The notes: a model not told the origin generated them from the letters alone. A DNA stretch of 64,000 bases from Sipunculus nudus (GCA_026874595.1 CM049317.1:32910901-32974900); one strand, 5' to 3'; positions 11,293 through 23,153 are shown, counted from the stretch's first letter. Translations and numbers: made by a program.

Positions 11293-13210
11293 AATGACCC
11301 ATGGGTCATGACGCTCAGCCGACTGGCATGTTGACAACATTTCCTTGCAAAGGCAACAAATTAAGATAATGTAGGTGGCATTATAGTTCATGCATATTAG
11401 CTGAAGTTCGAATATCAAGACCCATAAGCACACCAAATTTGATGACAATCCATCCAGCCGTTCCTGAGGAATCTGGCAATTTGTGTGTATTTTGCATTTT
11501 TTCTGGGGTGCACAGACATGACCTGTAGATCAGATAATATCGGTCACAGTGACCTAATTTTTAGATTTCAGAGAAAAACTTTTGAGGAACTGTTGTGATG
11601 TCAGCTAAGCAGATTCTGGGTCGAATGGTTATGATTTTGCCCTGGTTTGGTATCAAATTTTCAATTATTCTTAGGGGTGCTTATAAGCCCTATAGCTTGG
11701 AGAATATGGGTAACAGAGACCTATTTAAGGTTTCCAAGAATCCTTTTTATGGACCTCCCTGGATGTCAAGTATGAAGATTATAGGACGAATGGTTACGAT
11801 GTTGTACTGTTAACGGATGTCCGCATCGTAAAAGGTCTCAAAAAGAAAGCAAAAAATGTGGAAAAAAATTAAAAAAAATGAGGTGGCACCACCAGTGTGC
11901 AGGAACCGATGAAACACATCTTGATATTTATGCATGCAAAGAATCATGATGATCAATACAATTGTTGTTCAGATACTGGAGCTTTTGTATCAAGCTTTTA
12001 ATTATTTAAGGGGTACTTCGAGCCCGATAGCTCCGAAAATATGGGTGACAGAGACCTTATTTCAGATTTCCAAGGAGACTTTTCATCGGCCTCCCTGCAT
12101 GTCAAGATACAAGAATCTAGGTACAGTCATCACGATTTGTGCCCTGTTTACAGATGACCACATATTTAAAGGTCTTAAAAACAGAGAAAATAAATCATAA
12201 AAAAAAACGAAAAAAATATAGATGGCGCCTCCAGTCTGCAGAAACTGATAAAAATTTACTTGACCTATATCGATGCAAAGAATCATGCTGGTCAATGCAT
12301 ATGTTGTTCAGATACTTGAGCATTTGTACGAAAATTTCCATAATTCTGGGGGGTACTTCGAAGCCTCATAGCTCAGAGGTTATGGGAACACAAAACTAAC
12401 TTTAGGTTTCCAGGAAGACTTTTCGTGGGCCACCCTGAATTTCAAGAAAAAAGATTCTAGGTCCAGTCGTTACGATTTGCCCCCCTCCAATAGATGAATG
12501 CATCGTTTTAGGTCTCAAAAAATGAGGAAAAAATCGTAAAAAATATCCATACAAAGAATCATGGTCATTAATGCATTAGTTGATCTGATCCTTGAGCTTT
12601 TGTATCAAATTTTCCATTATTCTGGGGGGAGGGGGAGGGGGGTATTTCGAAGCCCCATAGCTCTGAGGTTTTGGGAAACAGAGACCTAATTTAAGGTTTC
12701 CTAGCAGACTTTTCATGGGCCTCTCTGCATGTCAAGATACAAGATTTCAGGTCCAGTCGTTACGAGTTTTGCCTTGTTAACAGATGACCGCATCTTTTTA
12801 GGTCTCAAAAATAGAGAAAAAAATCCTAAAAGATCGAAAAAATACAGGTGGCGCCACCAGTCAGCAGAAACTGATGAAACTCTCAAAGATCAATATCCAT
12901 GCAAAAATCATGGTGATCAATGGATTAGTTGTTCATATACTTGAGCTTTTGTATCAGGTTTTCCATTATTCTGGGGGGGGGGGGGGGGGTACTTCGGAGC
13001 CCCATAGCTCAAAGGACATGGGTAACAGGGACCTAATACCGGTTTTCCAAGGAGATTTTTTTATGGACCGCTTTGGATGTCAAGTTAGAAGATTCCAGGT
13101 CCAGCGGTTACGAATTGTGCCCTGGCTGTTAACGGACAGACGACCGGACGGACGACGGACAAAGAATGATTGCTAAAGCTCGGATGACTTACAGTTGGCT
13201 GAGCTAAAAA
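11293..13210 (+). repeat. Dispersed tandem-repeat element, copy A
   Basis: The copy has three parts. The head carries the palindrome TGACCCATGGGTCA followed by TGACGCTCAGCCGAC. The body is about four imperfect units of roughly 340 bp; each has ATGGGTAACAGAGACCTAAT, then TTTCCAAGGAGA, a GTTAAC...GACCGCATC box, an A-rich stretch, GGCGCCACCAGTC, GATGAAACAC, then TTATTCTGGGG. The tail has CGGACGGACGACGGAC, then a hairpin around GCTCAGATGAC...GCTGAGC. The body boxes recur near 11805, 12145, 12485, 12775 and 13126. Three other copies are at 29195, 44795 (inverted) and 50248. The layout resembles bivalve pearl-type or Helitron-like non-autonomous elements; the class is not proven. No coding capacity is seen. 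Confidence 0.8.
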
Positions 13211-16074
13211 ATCTACGCGTGTATGTGAAACTCTGGCTGTCGGATATTTACCCTTTGAGACTAAAATATATTTGCCGATCTTGACCATTTCCTTATTCTC
13301 ATACTATTGAAATAGATACAAAAGATTAATTTTTGTTTACGTTAAACACCATTTGATAAACAGCTAAACCATAATTTGTAATGGTTGTATTCACAGTTTT
13401 CATCACCATGGCAAAAAATGATAAGCCATTTTTAATAACAGCACCTAGAATATTTCATATAAAATCATGATCCACGTCTACAGTGGCGATCGAATCTAAA
13501 GAGGTTAGTATACCAATTATCAGATCAATAATCGATAAAAAAAGAAAATTTTAAAGAGGAGAGTAAAATATATTTGGATGACAGCGCTTGGCAGTTTAAA
13601 CCTGCAATTTGTGCGACCGTATATTTCAATCAATTGAAAAGCTGTGGTGAAGCCGGTAAAAGGGTAGTTTCAGATCGACTATAATTCATTTAATATTCTG
13701 GAAATATCATGAGAGAATCATTGTCTAGTGAACAAAGTGCTCATTTTTGAAAAATAAAATGCGCTTGTTTTGTTTGATGCAGAAGTTAGTATGTATGTAT
13801 GAAAAAAAAGCTTTTGTAATAGCAATCGATAATCGTATTGATTCTCCCGAGCGCCATCCAGAATAATTTTCAATTCTGGCAAAAGCCGCGTTTGTGATAT
13901 TGGACCTGTATAATACAAAAATTCCCAAGGCAGACCTAATATGAAACAAACAGTTACACGAGACGATATAGATTGTCGTAAATTTGTCGTAATCGTATTG
14001 GCGAAACAAGACAAAAGGTGTGTCGCTGCGGTCATGGTCACGTGATTTGGTTAGAGGTAAATGACAATGGATCTTCCTGTAAAAGCGTCCTTGCTCCTTT
14101 AGCCCAACATTTTTTAGTCCAATTAAACACCGTGTTCCTACTTGTAATCAATAGCCTGCAATTGCCACCTCGACATCAGTGCTGCGATTGTTTCAGAATA
14201 CCTCATTCAATAAGGCTCTGTATGCACGGGCAGTTTATAAAAATTCAACCATCTATCGGCTATTGCATTGATTTGAAATGGCCGTCATGGCTGTTTCTTA
14301 TCCACTTACGTTGACATTACCCATAAGGCTTCGTCACTCATATCAAAGTAGTTCTACCAAGCATAATCCGCATGAAAAACTGAACCCTCCGCCTTCTCAC
14401 CAATAGATCATGAGTGTCGATCTCAATTCTCCTGCGTAGCGGGTCCGTGAAAAGACGGACCGACACAAGGTTCCTAAACATGATTGGTTTCCTCATTTAT
14501 TCCCAAAGCATTTCTTTGGCAGCTGAGAAGAGGAACCTCTGAGAAGTGAAACCTTTTGAATGATTTGTAGCTTTATATGGTGCTGTTCATCATGGTATCG
14601 TGCGTGCTCAGGTTGGTTGCCCGGCCGGCTCCTACCCCTCGTTGTAGCTGGGGAGCGTCTTTTTCTCCAAAACTAAAATAAAAAAAAAATAAATCAGGCA
14701 TCCTTCCTTTATACCAATGCTTTCAGTCATATAGCTACATAAAGCTTTTTTTCGACATAAAAACCAAAGCCACACGGTGAATATTACACATATATGGCCA
14801 AGTTTGCCTTTACTGGGAGTGCGGTATACAGGTTGCGGCAGACTAACGCGGTTAGCGTTCGAATACCGGTATAACGAGCAATGAAACACTTCCGTATGTG
14901 ACTGGTGATGTCAAAACCTGCTGGGTCATTTACCTAGAAACCAGATCCAGTGGCCGATATCCCGTTCGCCGTAAACATATACAAATCTCAAATGAAAATT
15001 CCATTTTCCCGCGTGTGTCAGGCCAATTAAATGGTTTATAATGAAATAAATAACTAGAGATAAAATAACTAGAGATAGAAGATAATTGTTTCTGCATGCC
15101 GCATACCCCGCCAGATTACCTCTGCTGAATCATGTTAATATTATTCTCTTTAGCTGAAAGTTGAGGTCCTTTTTAAGGCACAGAGAGCCCATATGACTAA
15201 GTTTATTTTGCCAGTAATGGAATTTTTTTTTTCTGCTACAGCACAGGATCCCGTTTGACCATACCTGATCTGACGCCCTTTTAAGTTCCTCAAGGAGAAA
15301 AGGAAAGGTCAAACCGGAAGTGATCGTTAATATGTCACCACAGCACTGTAAGAAATGTGATGATACCATACTGAATGATGACAAATGTTTAACCCCTCAG
15401 AGTATCTTAACAGTGTTTTTATTTTTATTTTAAATGTTTAAATATGTCGGCAAATTTCTAAGAAAAAATGGGTTCTTATTTAATATGACACAAAGATCTA
15501 TAATGTGAAAATCTGAAGGTCATTAACCGCTAGAATCGAAGTTTGTAACTATTATCACTGGATGAATGCATATATTATACTTTCTGACCAGCTGAAATCT
15601 GACTGCTTATGCCGTGGTATGTTCAAACAGTAATTTTAGATACAATAAAGGAAGCAGGATGTCACAGAAATGAATGGAGGAACATGATATTTAAATCTAA
15701 GTACGGCATAATCGTTGATGAGCATTGGTTCTTGTGACAAATGAATACAAGCGCAGGAACACCACGAGCAGAGGATGTTTATGACACGTTTCTTTATACC
15801 GCCCCTTGTTTGGTGGATAAGGGATGTCGTTATAGAATGGAATAGCTAAACGGATACCGGGCGGAGGAAGACGAAAAATAAGTCCCGCGTGAACTGCGAG
15901 TAATTGCATTATGTTCCGCAGTGTAATGTTCTTAGAACTGTCATGTTTTATAAACTTTTTCATGGCTTATAGGTGTATATACATGCTTCATTTACATCCG
16001 TTCCTATGTCATTTTCTTTACGTTTATCATTGTGTGCTGTATGCAATATATGTAAGAGTCTAAATCAAACTACC

Positions 16075-16075
<1 letters not shown>
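13211..16075. other. No recognised feature
   Basis: Non-coding-looking DNA. A minus-strand open segment near 15285-15360 has a fair acceptor and a GTATGG end, but no family match, so it is not called. Confidence 0.5.

Positions 16076-16130
<55 letters not shown>
16076..16130. repeat. (TA)n microsatellite
   Basis: About 55 bp of TA repeat. Confidence 0.95.
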
Positions 16131-16132
<2 letters not shown>

Positions 16133-16579
16133 CTTGTCATTCTATTCCGAAATGTTTGTGTCTTCATCTTTTTTTTTACTTGAATTCATTTTATATATGT
16201 CATTCTTAAATGTCTACACAGAAAAAAAATAATATAAGCCGCTCTGGCTATACTCTTTCTTAATAAACATATTTAATGCAAATTGGCTTATCAGAGGCCG
16301 CCAAAACTAAGGTTCCCACTCTGTAAAAAAATGTTGTCCTAAAAACTTTACCTCAGATTCCCTTTACCCCGGGAGCAAGCCAAGGAAAGCATTCGATATG
16401 ACAGGTACAAATAAGTATATATTCACCAGACGTAGCAGGAGCGACGTCCTGTGATCATGGCATAATGTAGATATAACGCATTATGTCTGCCATATATTGC
16501 AGTTTGGTCCAAACTGATTGAATAATAATCAAACTAGACTACCATAAGTCGAACGCTTGTCGGAAGTTGAAATAATACA

Positions 16580-17800
16580 GGCATACGGAGAGACAGAGAG
16601 TTAATGGAAAATAATTAAGGAAACAGACATGTCAATGAGCAATGTTCTGTGAGAGGGAATGCTTAAAAATGTGGCCTGTAGAATGACATACGTCAGACAA
16701 AAGAACAAGTAGCCAACCAAACTGACGACAACAGACAGACATACTGATTGGCTGATACAACTTGGATGACGGTTGAATAGACCATGTAATGGGAAATGCA
16801 GTAAAATAAATTGAACTATAGTTTGTGTGGATAGGACGATCTTGGACCATGTTATGAGAAAAATAATTTTTGAGGGTTTTCGATGACCTCGACCTTTGAC
16901 CGATCTCAAATCCAAACTTCATATATCTAGGATGTTTGATTTCTTATTAACTGTATAGCATTGTCGCCTGTAGAACGAGAAAAGTTATACCTGGCAAATT
17001 CCCGTTTGATGAGAAACTGTACAAAGTTTTATCAAATCTTGTTCCGTTTTTCGTCAAACGATAACAATCTTTACCCGACTTTGTACAAAGTTTCGTCAAA
17101 TCTTGTTCCAAATCGAGTTCAGCTAACAGCATGTTCCCTGAAGCAAACAACTCGACCTCTCTAGCTGTATAAGTGACAACATTAGAAAATTAAAAAAAAA
17201 AACGCGCAACCGTGGATTTGGCAGATTCAGGCAGCTATGGAAAACAGGCAATGGAATGACGACTAAAATTATGAATCTTGACGAAGATATAAAGAAAACA
17301 TGTTTTGACCTTGACCTTGGTCTTTGACCTATTTGCAAAAACACACAGATAGACTTCTAGAACTTGAGGTATTCTATCAAGTATATTAAATTCAGAGTGA
17401 TCGGTAAACAACTGCGGCTTGAGGAATTCCATGTGTCAGACAAAGGAACAAACAGGGAGGCGGATTTGACGACAACGGACGAACAGACGTACATACTGAC
17501 AGACTGTCACGTCTTAGATGACAGTTGTCCAAAGCATGGTATTGAGAGCGCACAAAGAAACAAATTAAGCTATAGCTTGTGTAGATATGACAAAGTCTGA
17601 CGAAATTATAAGGAAAATAAAGCAACTGTTGCACAATTGAGGCCTGTAGAGTGCTAACAGACAGACAGACGAGGTCACAAAATACATACAAAACTGACCA
17701 ACCTGCTTTCCGAAATATTTGATTCCAGCAAGTAACCAACAGAAAAACAAGCTGATAAGAGATGATAAAAAAGCCAATTATCCACAACTCTATGAATTTA
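16580..17800. repeat. Degenerate long-period tandem repeat
   Basis: Several blocks occur two or three times in the same order: TGACGACAACRGACRGAC, TATAGYTTGTGTRGATA, GACCTTGACCTTTGACC or a close form, and ACAGACAGACAGAC. At 17014-17045 and 17076-17108 a TTTGTACAAAGTTTYRTCAAATCTTGTTCC-like block is also repeated (described by its ends because of divergence). The units are too diverged to set a firm period by eye. Confidence 0.45.
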
Positions 17801-18683
17801 TTTCAAGATCCCGCATGTGTGTTTGATTGTACAAGGTCTTCAAGTTGTATTGTTTTGTTGTGTATATAGGGTATAGGCAAGAGAACTGTGCGTATAATTG
17901 TGACATAGATGGAGAGACAGGGGTGAGAAATGGATTGACCAGGCAAAATTTTACCTTTTTTGTCTACAGGGTCCTCATACCCTATGACCAGTCTGTTAGG
18001 GACGGGGGCGTAGGTACATGTGTGTGGACCGTTGTAAGCGCTGCTTACTTTGGGTCTGGGAGTTGTAGGTTCATGCATGTGGCGGCTACGAAGCAACAAC
18101 AATACATTGACCCTAAGTCTCAATACTTCCAAGGTATGCACAAATGCACACGAAAACCAGTTTGTAAACGGTGGCATCCGTGCTAATTAAGAGGTCCTAT
18201 TAGTGATAGAGACACACTAGAGGAAGCAGCTTGCATAAACAATGCCGGGTTCATTAGTAAGTGTCTTATTGAGGCTTACGTAACAAATGTAGTCAGCTGG
18301 TTCATCAACAAAATTATCTCAACATGCCTCAAATTGATCCACCTCGTGTTTTTTTTTATAATAAAGAATTCCTTTTATTATAAATGGTTGACACCAATAT
18401 AAATAAATATGAAAGAGTGGCTGAATATTACTTAATAAACACACAAGCTTTTCAAAACAAGCAGCTGTCTACTGCCCAATCTCAGGAAGTTGCTTGGATC
18501 AGCGTCATTATTTTTTCCGGAGCATCAGGGAGAGTTAGACTTATACATAATCAATTACGATCCCGTTGATTTATTCAAATTAACATTTTATTATCCCAAT
18601 ATTTTCCTAACAGGTAAATGGGATTTTTTATAGCGAAAAAAAAATTCATTTAGAAAATATTTATTATATATTGGATAACTTAC
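17801..18683. other. Downstream side of THSD7-like exon; no further exon found
   Basis: The cytoplasmic-tail exon of the THSD7-like gene should lie on the minus strand at lower coordinates than 18684. I searched for a lysine-rich start and a short acidic end but found no convincing exon here or further left. Confidence 0.45.
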
Positions 18684-18774
18684 CAGACTTTGTATACAGC
18701 AATCGCAACAAATATGACAAAACAGCACCCTGCGGCAATGACAGCGTACATCCAAAAATTGGTAGGTCCATCTT
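18684..18774 (-). CDS. THSD7: THSD7-like exon: transmembrane segment
   Basis: On the minus strand this exon begins after a good acceptor (TTTTTCCTTGTAG) and ends before GTAAGTT. It holds 91 nt: two bases that complete a codon from the previous exon, 29 codons, and two bases (TG) left over. The frame reads DGPTNFW, then the hydrophobic helix MYAVIAAGCCFVIFVAIAV, then YKV. Vertebrate THSD7A has the same layout: a DG-containing stalk, an aromatic YGVAAG-type start to the helix, a Tyr at its end and a Cys split from the lysine-rich tail. The phase matches exon 21561-21800, the junction codon being GAA. If the intron were kept, the frame would read TGG TAA and stop at once. The residue order is read directly; the family call rests on recollection of THSD7A. 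Confidence is high for an exon and good for the family. Confidence 0.85.
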
Positions 18775-19163
18775 CTACAAGGAAAAATGAAGGTAAGAGT
18801 TTTAAAATATCTGGCGTTCAAAATAATTCAAGTGCACCATATTAAGGCTTATTTTTCCCAACAAGCATTATTCACTCTTGTTATAGATCAGCATCAAACT
18901 GTCGTGCATTTGTAAATGTTAATTGTCGCAGGTAAGTGCTGTGACTATACTAGAGTTATGTATTTATGGAATTATGAAAGAAAAATAAAGGCTACATATT
19001 AGTTTTTATTTTAAGGACAGGCCTGTTGATGGCACTGTCTATTGAATGAAAATTAATATACCCATGCATCGGATAAGAATAATATGTTGTTATTCAGCCT
19101 TCTTTATTTCAGGGTTTATCCAAAAGGAATTAGGAAAAAATCAGAAATACCAACCTATCATAG
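18775..19163 (-). other. Part of the THSD7-like intron (18775-21560)
   Basis: This is the left part of a 2786-bp intron. Nothing else is recognised before the inverted repeat at 19164. Confidence 0.6.
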
Positions 19164-19192
19164 ACCGATTTGATCGGACTCACTAAAAATAA

Positions 19193-19567
19193 GCTCTGTG
19201 GCTCAGGGGTAGAGCGCAGGACTCAAAGCCGGGAGATCGCGAGTTCGAATCTTAGCCGAGGCGGTGAGATTTTTCACGGTCGGCCCCCGCCCAGGGTGAG
19301 CGCTCTGCAGGCTAAATGGGAAGGTCGTGCCTAACGGCCGTGTTTCACTCACAAACGAGTGTGCCCTTCGGGGGCTCCTCCGTGGTATGACCCAGCAATG
19401 GGGACGATTACGCACCCAGGGCTTGCAGATGCAGAAGTCACCGGGCCTGGTTAAGGCCAGGATATCAAATGAGAGGAAGCGTGTGATATTGCCCTGTCAC
19501 GCAGTCCGAAACCGGAATGGAAATCTGCAGGTGTACATATATGTAATTAAGTTAGCATTTAAAAAAA
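19193..19567 (+). mobile_element. tRNA-derived SINE, copy 2
   Basis: The head has an A box in TGGCTCAGGGGTAGAGCGC and a B box GTTCGAATC. The body shares blocks with copy 1 at 5796: cccagggtgagcgctctgcag, gtttcactcacaaac, tatgacccagcaatgggg, cctggttaaggcc, ctgcaggtgtacat. This copy has an extra GC-rich insert near 19262-19290 and 19360-19380, so the two copies are different subfamilies or diverged. It lies within the THSD7-like intron, on the strand opposite to the gene. Confidence 0.85.
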
Positions 19568-19595
19568 TGGAGGCGGTTACCTCCACCAAAAAAAA

Positions 19596-20445
19596 AACTA
19601 GATGTGTCGGAACGACACGAATTCCCCCGTCTGGGGCAAATTAGAAATTTTGTTAAATTTAAAAAAAAAATTTTTAAGTTCAGGAGGTGTCATATTGTCA
19701 AAAGTAGGTCAACAAGGGCAAAATGCCAACTCGATCTGTTACGGGTCATTATCAAGCAACACACCAAAAATCAGGCCAGTATCTGCAGGCACTGTGAAAA
19801 AAAGTCCATACATGTGCATTTTCCATAAAAATTTCTGTCTTTCATGAAATTTTCTATGTTCAGGAGCCGTAAAACGGTCAAAAGTAGGTCAACTAAGACG
19901 AAATGCTAACTCGATTTGTAACTGGTCAATATCTGCCTACACACCAAAAATCAGGCCAATATCTGCAGGCACTGCGAAAAAAAGTCCGTACATGTGTATT
20001 TGTCATGAAAATTTATATTTTTCATGAAATTTTCTAAGTTAAGGAGCCGTAAAACGGTCAAAAGTAGGTCAACTGGGACAAAACGCAAACTCAATCTGTA
20101 ACTGGTCATTATCTGCCCACGCACCAAAAATCAGGCCAATATCTGCAGGCATTGCGAAAAAAAGTCTGTACATGTGTATTTGTCGTGAAAATTTATATTT
20201 TTCATGAAATTTTCTAAGTTAAGGAGCCGTAAAACGGTCAAAAGTAGGTCAACTGGGACAAAACGCAAACTCAATCTGTAACTGGTCATTATCTGCCCAC
20301 ACACCAAAAATCAGGCCAATATCTGCAGGCATTGCGAAAAAAAGTCCGTACAACTGTTTTATTTCGGAATGACGGAATGACGGAAGGACGGAAGGACGGA
20401 CATGGGTAAAACTATATGCCCCGGCCACTTTGTGGCGGGGGCATA
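19596..20445 (+). repeat. 180-bp-period tandem-repeat element with CGGA tail and hairpin end
   Basis: After a head containing the small palindrome TGTGTCGGAACGACACG, the body repeats at exactly 180 bp, with AGGAG at 19682, 19862, 20042 and 20222; the last unit is partial. Each unit carries GTCAAAAGTAGGTCAAC, CCAAAAATCAGGCCA, ATATCTGCAGGCA and GAAAAAAAGTCC. The tail is a CGGAATGA/CGGAAGGA run followed by a strong hairpin. The layout (head, tandem core, CGGA tract, hairpin) is that described for bivalve pearl-type elements. No protein is encoded. Units 3 and 4 are nearly identical, so expansion was recent. Confidence 0.85.
20415..20445 (+). other. Hairpin end of the 180-bp-period element
   Basis: TATGCCCCGGCCAC and GTGGCGGGGGCATA pair over 14 bp with a single mismatch around a TTT loop. 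It is followed by AAAAAA. It probably marks the 3' end of the element. Confidence 0.8.
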
Positions 20446-20507
20446 AAAAATAAGCTCTTCCATATGAGCCATACGGCAGGGCCTAATAATACTGAGTCCG
20501 ATTAAAT

Positions 20508-21560
20508 CGCTCTTAACCAGTCCTTAAGACATCAGAGCGAATCTCTAACCAGATTTACCATTATGCGAACGAGGCACCAGCGGGGTTTTCAAGTTATGGT
20601 TAAAGAGGTATGGTTGATTAAGAGCAATACTAATTGTAATTTCAAACAAGAACAAGAGCAAAATTTGTATGCATGCTTGCAAGGTGTCAACATCAAATTG
20701 CACGCATTTAAAACTATCAAAGTATTCCGCCCCTGTTTGCGCTGGATCTCAAAACGACTGATTCGCCAGAATGTACCTTTAGGCAGAGCAATACTTATAG
20801 GTGACGGATTTGCACTTGATACTTTATTGACTGTGACCTTTTTTGCAGAGTCGAACACTATAGCATATTTCCAGTTATGGGGCGATTGCGTGCCACGGAG
20901 AGAGGTTTCTAGTGACGGCTCAGCGATTACAGACCTCTGGTCCTTTTATACGCCCGTCTATGACAGACCGTATTATGGTATATATCCACGGTCCGTCCAT
21001 CTGTCCCTTAACGTTGAGTGAAACATACCATCACTACTAACCAATTGATTATCTCGCCCCTAGTTCGATTATGGGCAAAATTCACGCATATTTAATAAGG
21101 TTAGGGGTCACTAGGCTTCTGTTGCTGTGGTGTCTTAAAGGAATGTGATGGATATGATAAAACTCAACATAAATATTAATAAATAAGATATCTCGTCTAG
21201 GTTTGATTTCCAGCATAATCCAGGTATATTTAATGAGGCCAGAGGTCACCACACTTTGGTGGCGCCGTGATTACTTACCAGAAATCTGATGGGTTTCAAT
21301 GAAACTCATTATGAATATTAACCAATACCGTTTCTCACCTGAACTATTTGCTCATCTAAATTCATGCATACTGAATGAGGTCAGAGATCGCAAGATATGG
21401 GATGGGCGTGTTATACACCAATTGCGGTGCCCTTGTTTATGTTTTCGAAGAGCAGATTGAGACGGATCATTAGACCAACAGATGCACATCAATGTATTTC
21501 TTCGTCCCAAACCCCTGTGGTTTCATTACTAATATTATGCAGGACAAACATTCTACCTAC
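20508..21560. other. Rest of the THSD7-like intron; repeated short blocks
   Basis: A block resembling 'gattatctcgcc...tcgattatgggcaaaattcacgcata' recurs two or three times (21045, 21185, 21330) with 'aatgaggtcagagrtc' after it, giving a loose repeat of about 140 bp. An open frame of 152 codons (20563-21021, plus strand) shows no recognisable domain and is not called. Confidence 0.4.
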
Positions 21561-21800
21561 CGGGCAAGTACTTCATCCTGTCTGTGGTTTTTAGCGTGTC
21601 AGAGGTCATGACCTGGCTCCCCCTCTGAGTCGGCAGTCTGGCACATTCTTCCAGACGACTTTCACTGTAGATTGGCGTCAATCCCTCCCGGCACATACAC
21701 TGACCACTCCGGGTACAGAACGCTGACCGGATACGATGACAGCCGGACGGACACAGGCGTGTAATTGACGGCTTCGTGGACTCGTCACAACCACCCTGAC
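21561..21800 (-). CDS. THSD7: THSD7-like exon: membrane-proximal cysteine-rich segment
   Basis: On the minus strand the exon follows ATATTTGCAG and ends before GTAGGT. It has 240 nt: 2 + 79 codons + 1, so it is phase 1 at both ends. The frame reads GGCDESTKP, then LCPSGC, FCTRSGQCMCREGL and IYSESRLEECARLPTQ, followed by a Ser/Thr-rich stalk ending KYLP. In vertebrate THSD7A the segment after the last TSP1 module has the same cysteine spacing (GGC..P...C.PPC....YC....CHCEEGY.....S...EQC). The preceding exon at 62724-62912 ends with one spare base that completes a Gly codon here, and the next exon (18684-18774) continues in phase. The role is an extracellular stalk linking the TSP1 array to the membrane. 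The alternative, an unrelated EGF-like exon, is less likely because three exons fit one family in order and phase. Confidence 0.87.
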
Positions 21801-21999
21801 CTGCAAATATCGAAGACATAAACTGTCATGTTTAAGAGGAAAATACATATGCAGAGCGAGCAACCAGTTACAGATATTTCCTTCAACAAAAAAAAAACAC
21901 CACTGCCTTGAACTTACCGGACAAGTCAACTACGCTCTTTCGGAAAACGGTTTTACAGAGTTTTTTTCCTTGACATAAATGATTTTGGGGCAAAGGCTG

Positions 22000-22375
22000 C
22001 AGGAACATCAAAAGGCTGCAAGATCAATACAAACACCAAATGTGAAGGACTGTGTAACTAAGTAGGACTGCGACAGTGAGGAAGCGACCACCTGCGTACG
22101 ATGTTAGTGGATTTGATGTTTGACGGATCTGGCATGCCAAATTTATCCAGCACTGCTCGAGCAGTGAAAATCAACAACACATTGGCGTGACTGATTAACA
22201 CGGATCAAACCAGGATTTCAGTTCAATGCAAGCAAACCACCGCGTGCAATACAGATATGTAAGGTGACCAACATTCTTGATAATTTAAAGTATTACTGTA
22301 TGTGTTTTATTAAGCAAACATTGTAAGGTATTTTAGACAATATATATAAATATCCACATATATTTGAATATATAT

Positions 22376-22379
<4 letters not shown>
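22000..22379. other. No recognised feature
   Basis: Intron DNA with nothing that I can name. Confidence 0.5.

Positions 22380-22417
<38 letters not shown>
22380..22417. repeat. (TA)n microsatellite
   Basis: About 38 bp of TA repeat. Confidence 0.93.
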
Positions 22418-22422
<5 letters not shown>

Positions 22423-23148
22423 TCAACTTTTTTTAAACGTGTAGAAGTAAAACAAACAAAAAATAGAGAAGCCAGGCAAGTCTCATTCAAGAAGAGGATA
22501 GAAATTCCATACATCCTAATGATAGTAATCTACCATATAAATATATATGGTTGGCATAAATCAACGTTTTTCCCGATTTTTTTAATGATCGTGACGGTAC
22601 CATGGATGAAAGACTTTTTTTTCCGGACCCCGTCTTTACTAAATATACAGGTTGTATCAGAGGACTCGAGTACAGCACCTGATGTCTTGACCTTATTGTG
22701 TCTTTTACATTTGAAAAAGTCCTAGCACCATCTGCTTTGACTGGCAATATTTTTGCACATACATAAAAAACATAATTTAATAGCGCCATACAGTATGATT
22801 ATTTTTTTTACATCATCGTATTGCTTCTTTTATATGGAACAACCATTTTTCTTGGTGCATTCCTGGTGACAGCTAAAAATATTGTTTCCTTCACCTGATT
22901 TGCTACACATTAAACGGGCTGAAATTTATGTAAATGTCCATTAACATGTTATTTTTTCACAAATAGTCAGACAAAAATAATAACAATACGATATGTATTG
23001 TTCAAAGGTAGTGTATTTGTGAAATATTCTCTATCAACTCTGGACTGGGGAATTTGAATCTCGGTGTTACTTCCAACTGGAAGGACCAATTGCATAATAT
23101 TAATATGTACAAGTCTTTGCGCATTCATATTGTTAAATATTCGTACAA

Positions 23149-23153
<5 letters not shown>
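22418..23153. other. No recognised feature
   Basis: AT-rich intron DNA; nothing recognised. Confidence 0.5.

Larger units (their letters stand above)
19164..20507. mobile_element. Short inverted-repeat element carrying a SINE and a tandem-repeat element
   Basis: The outer borders are CGATTTGATCGGACTCA at about 19165 and its near-inverse TGAGTCCGATTAAATCG at about 20491. Inside, AAAAATAAGCTCT is found at 19185-19197 and exactly again at 20446-20458, flanking the SINE plus the 180-bp repeat element. This looks like a short palindromic element into which a composite block entered, giving a 13-bp direct repeat. Part of that direct repeat overlaps the SINE head, so the exact duplication length is uncertain. 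Confidence 0.5.

Noticed and set aside
20563-21021. Open frame of 152 codons on the plus strand
   Set aside because: No recognisable domain; it lies in a THSD7-like intron opposite to the gene, and the DNA shows loose repeats.
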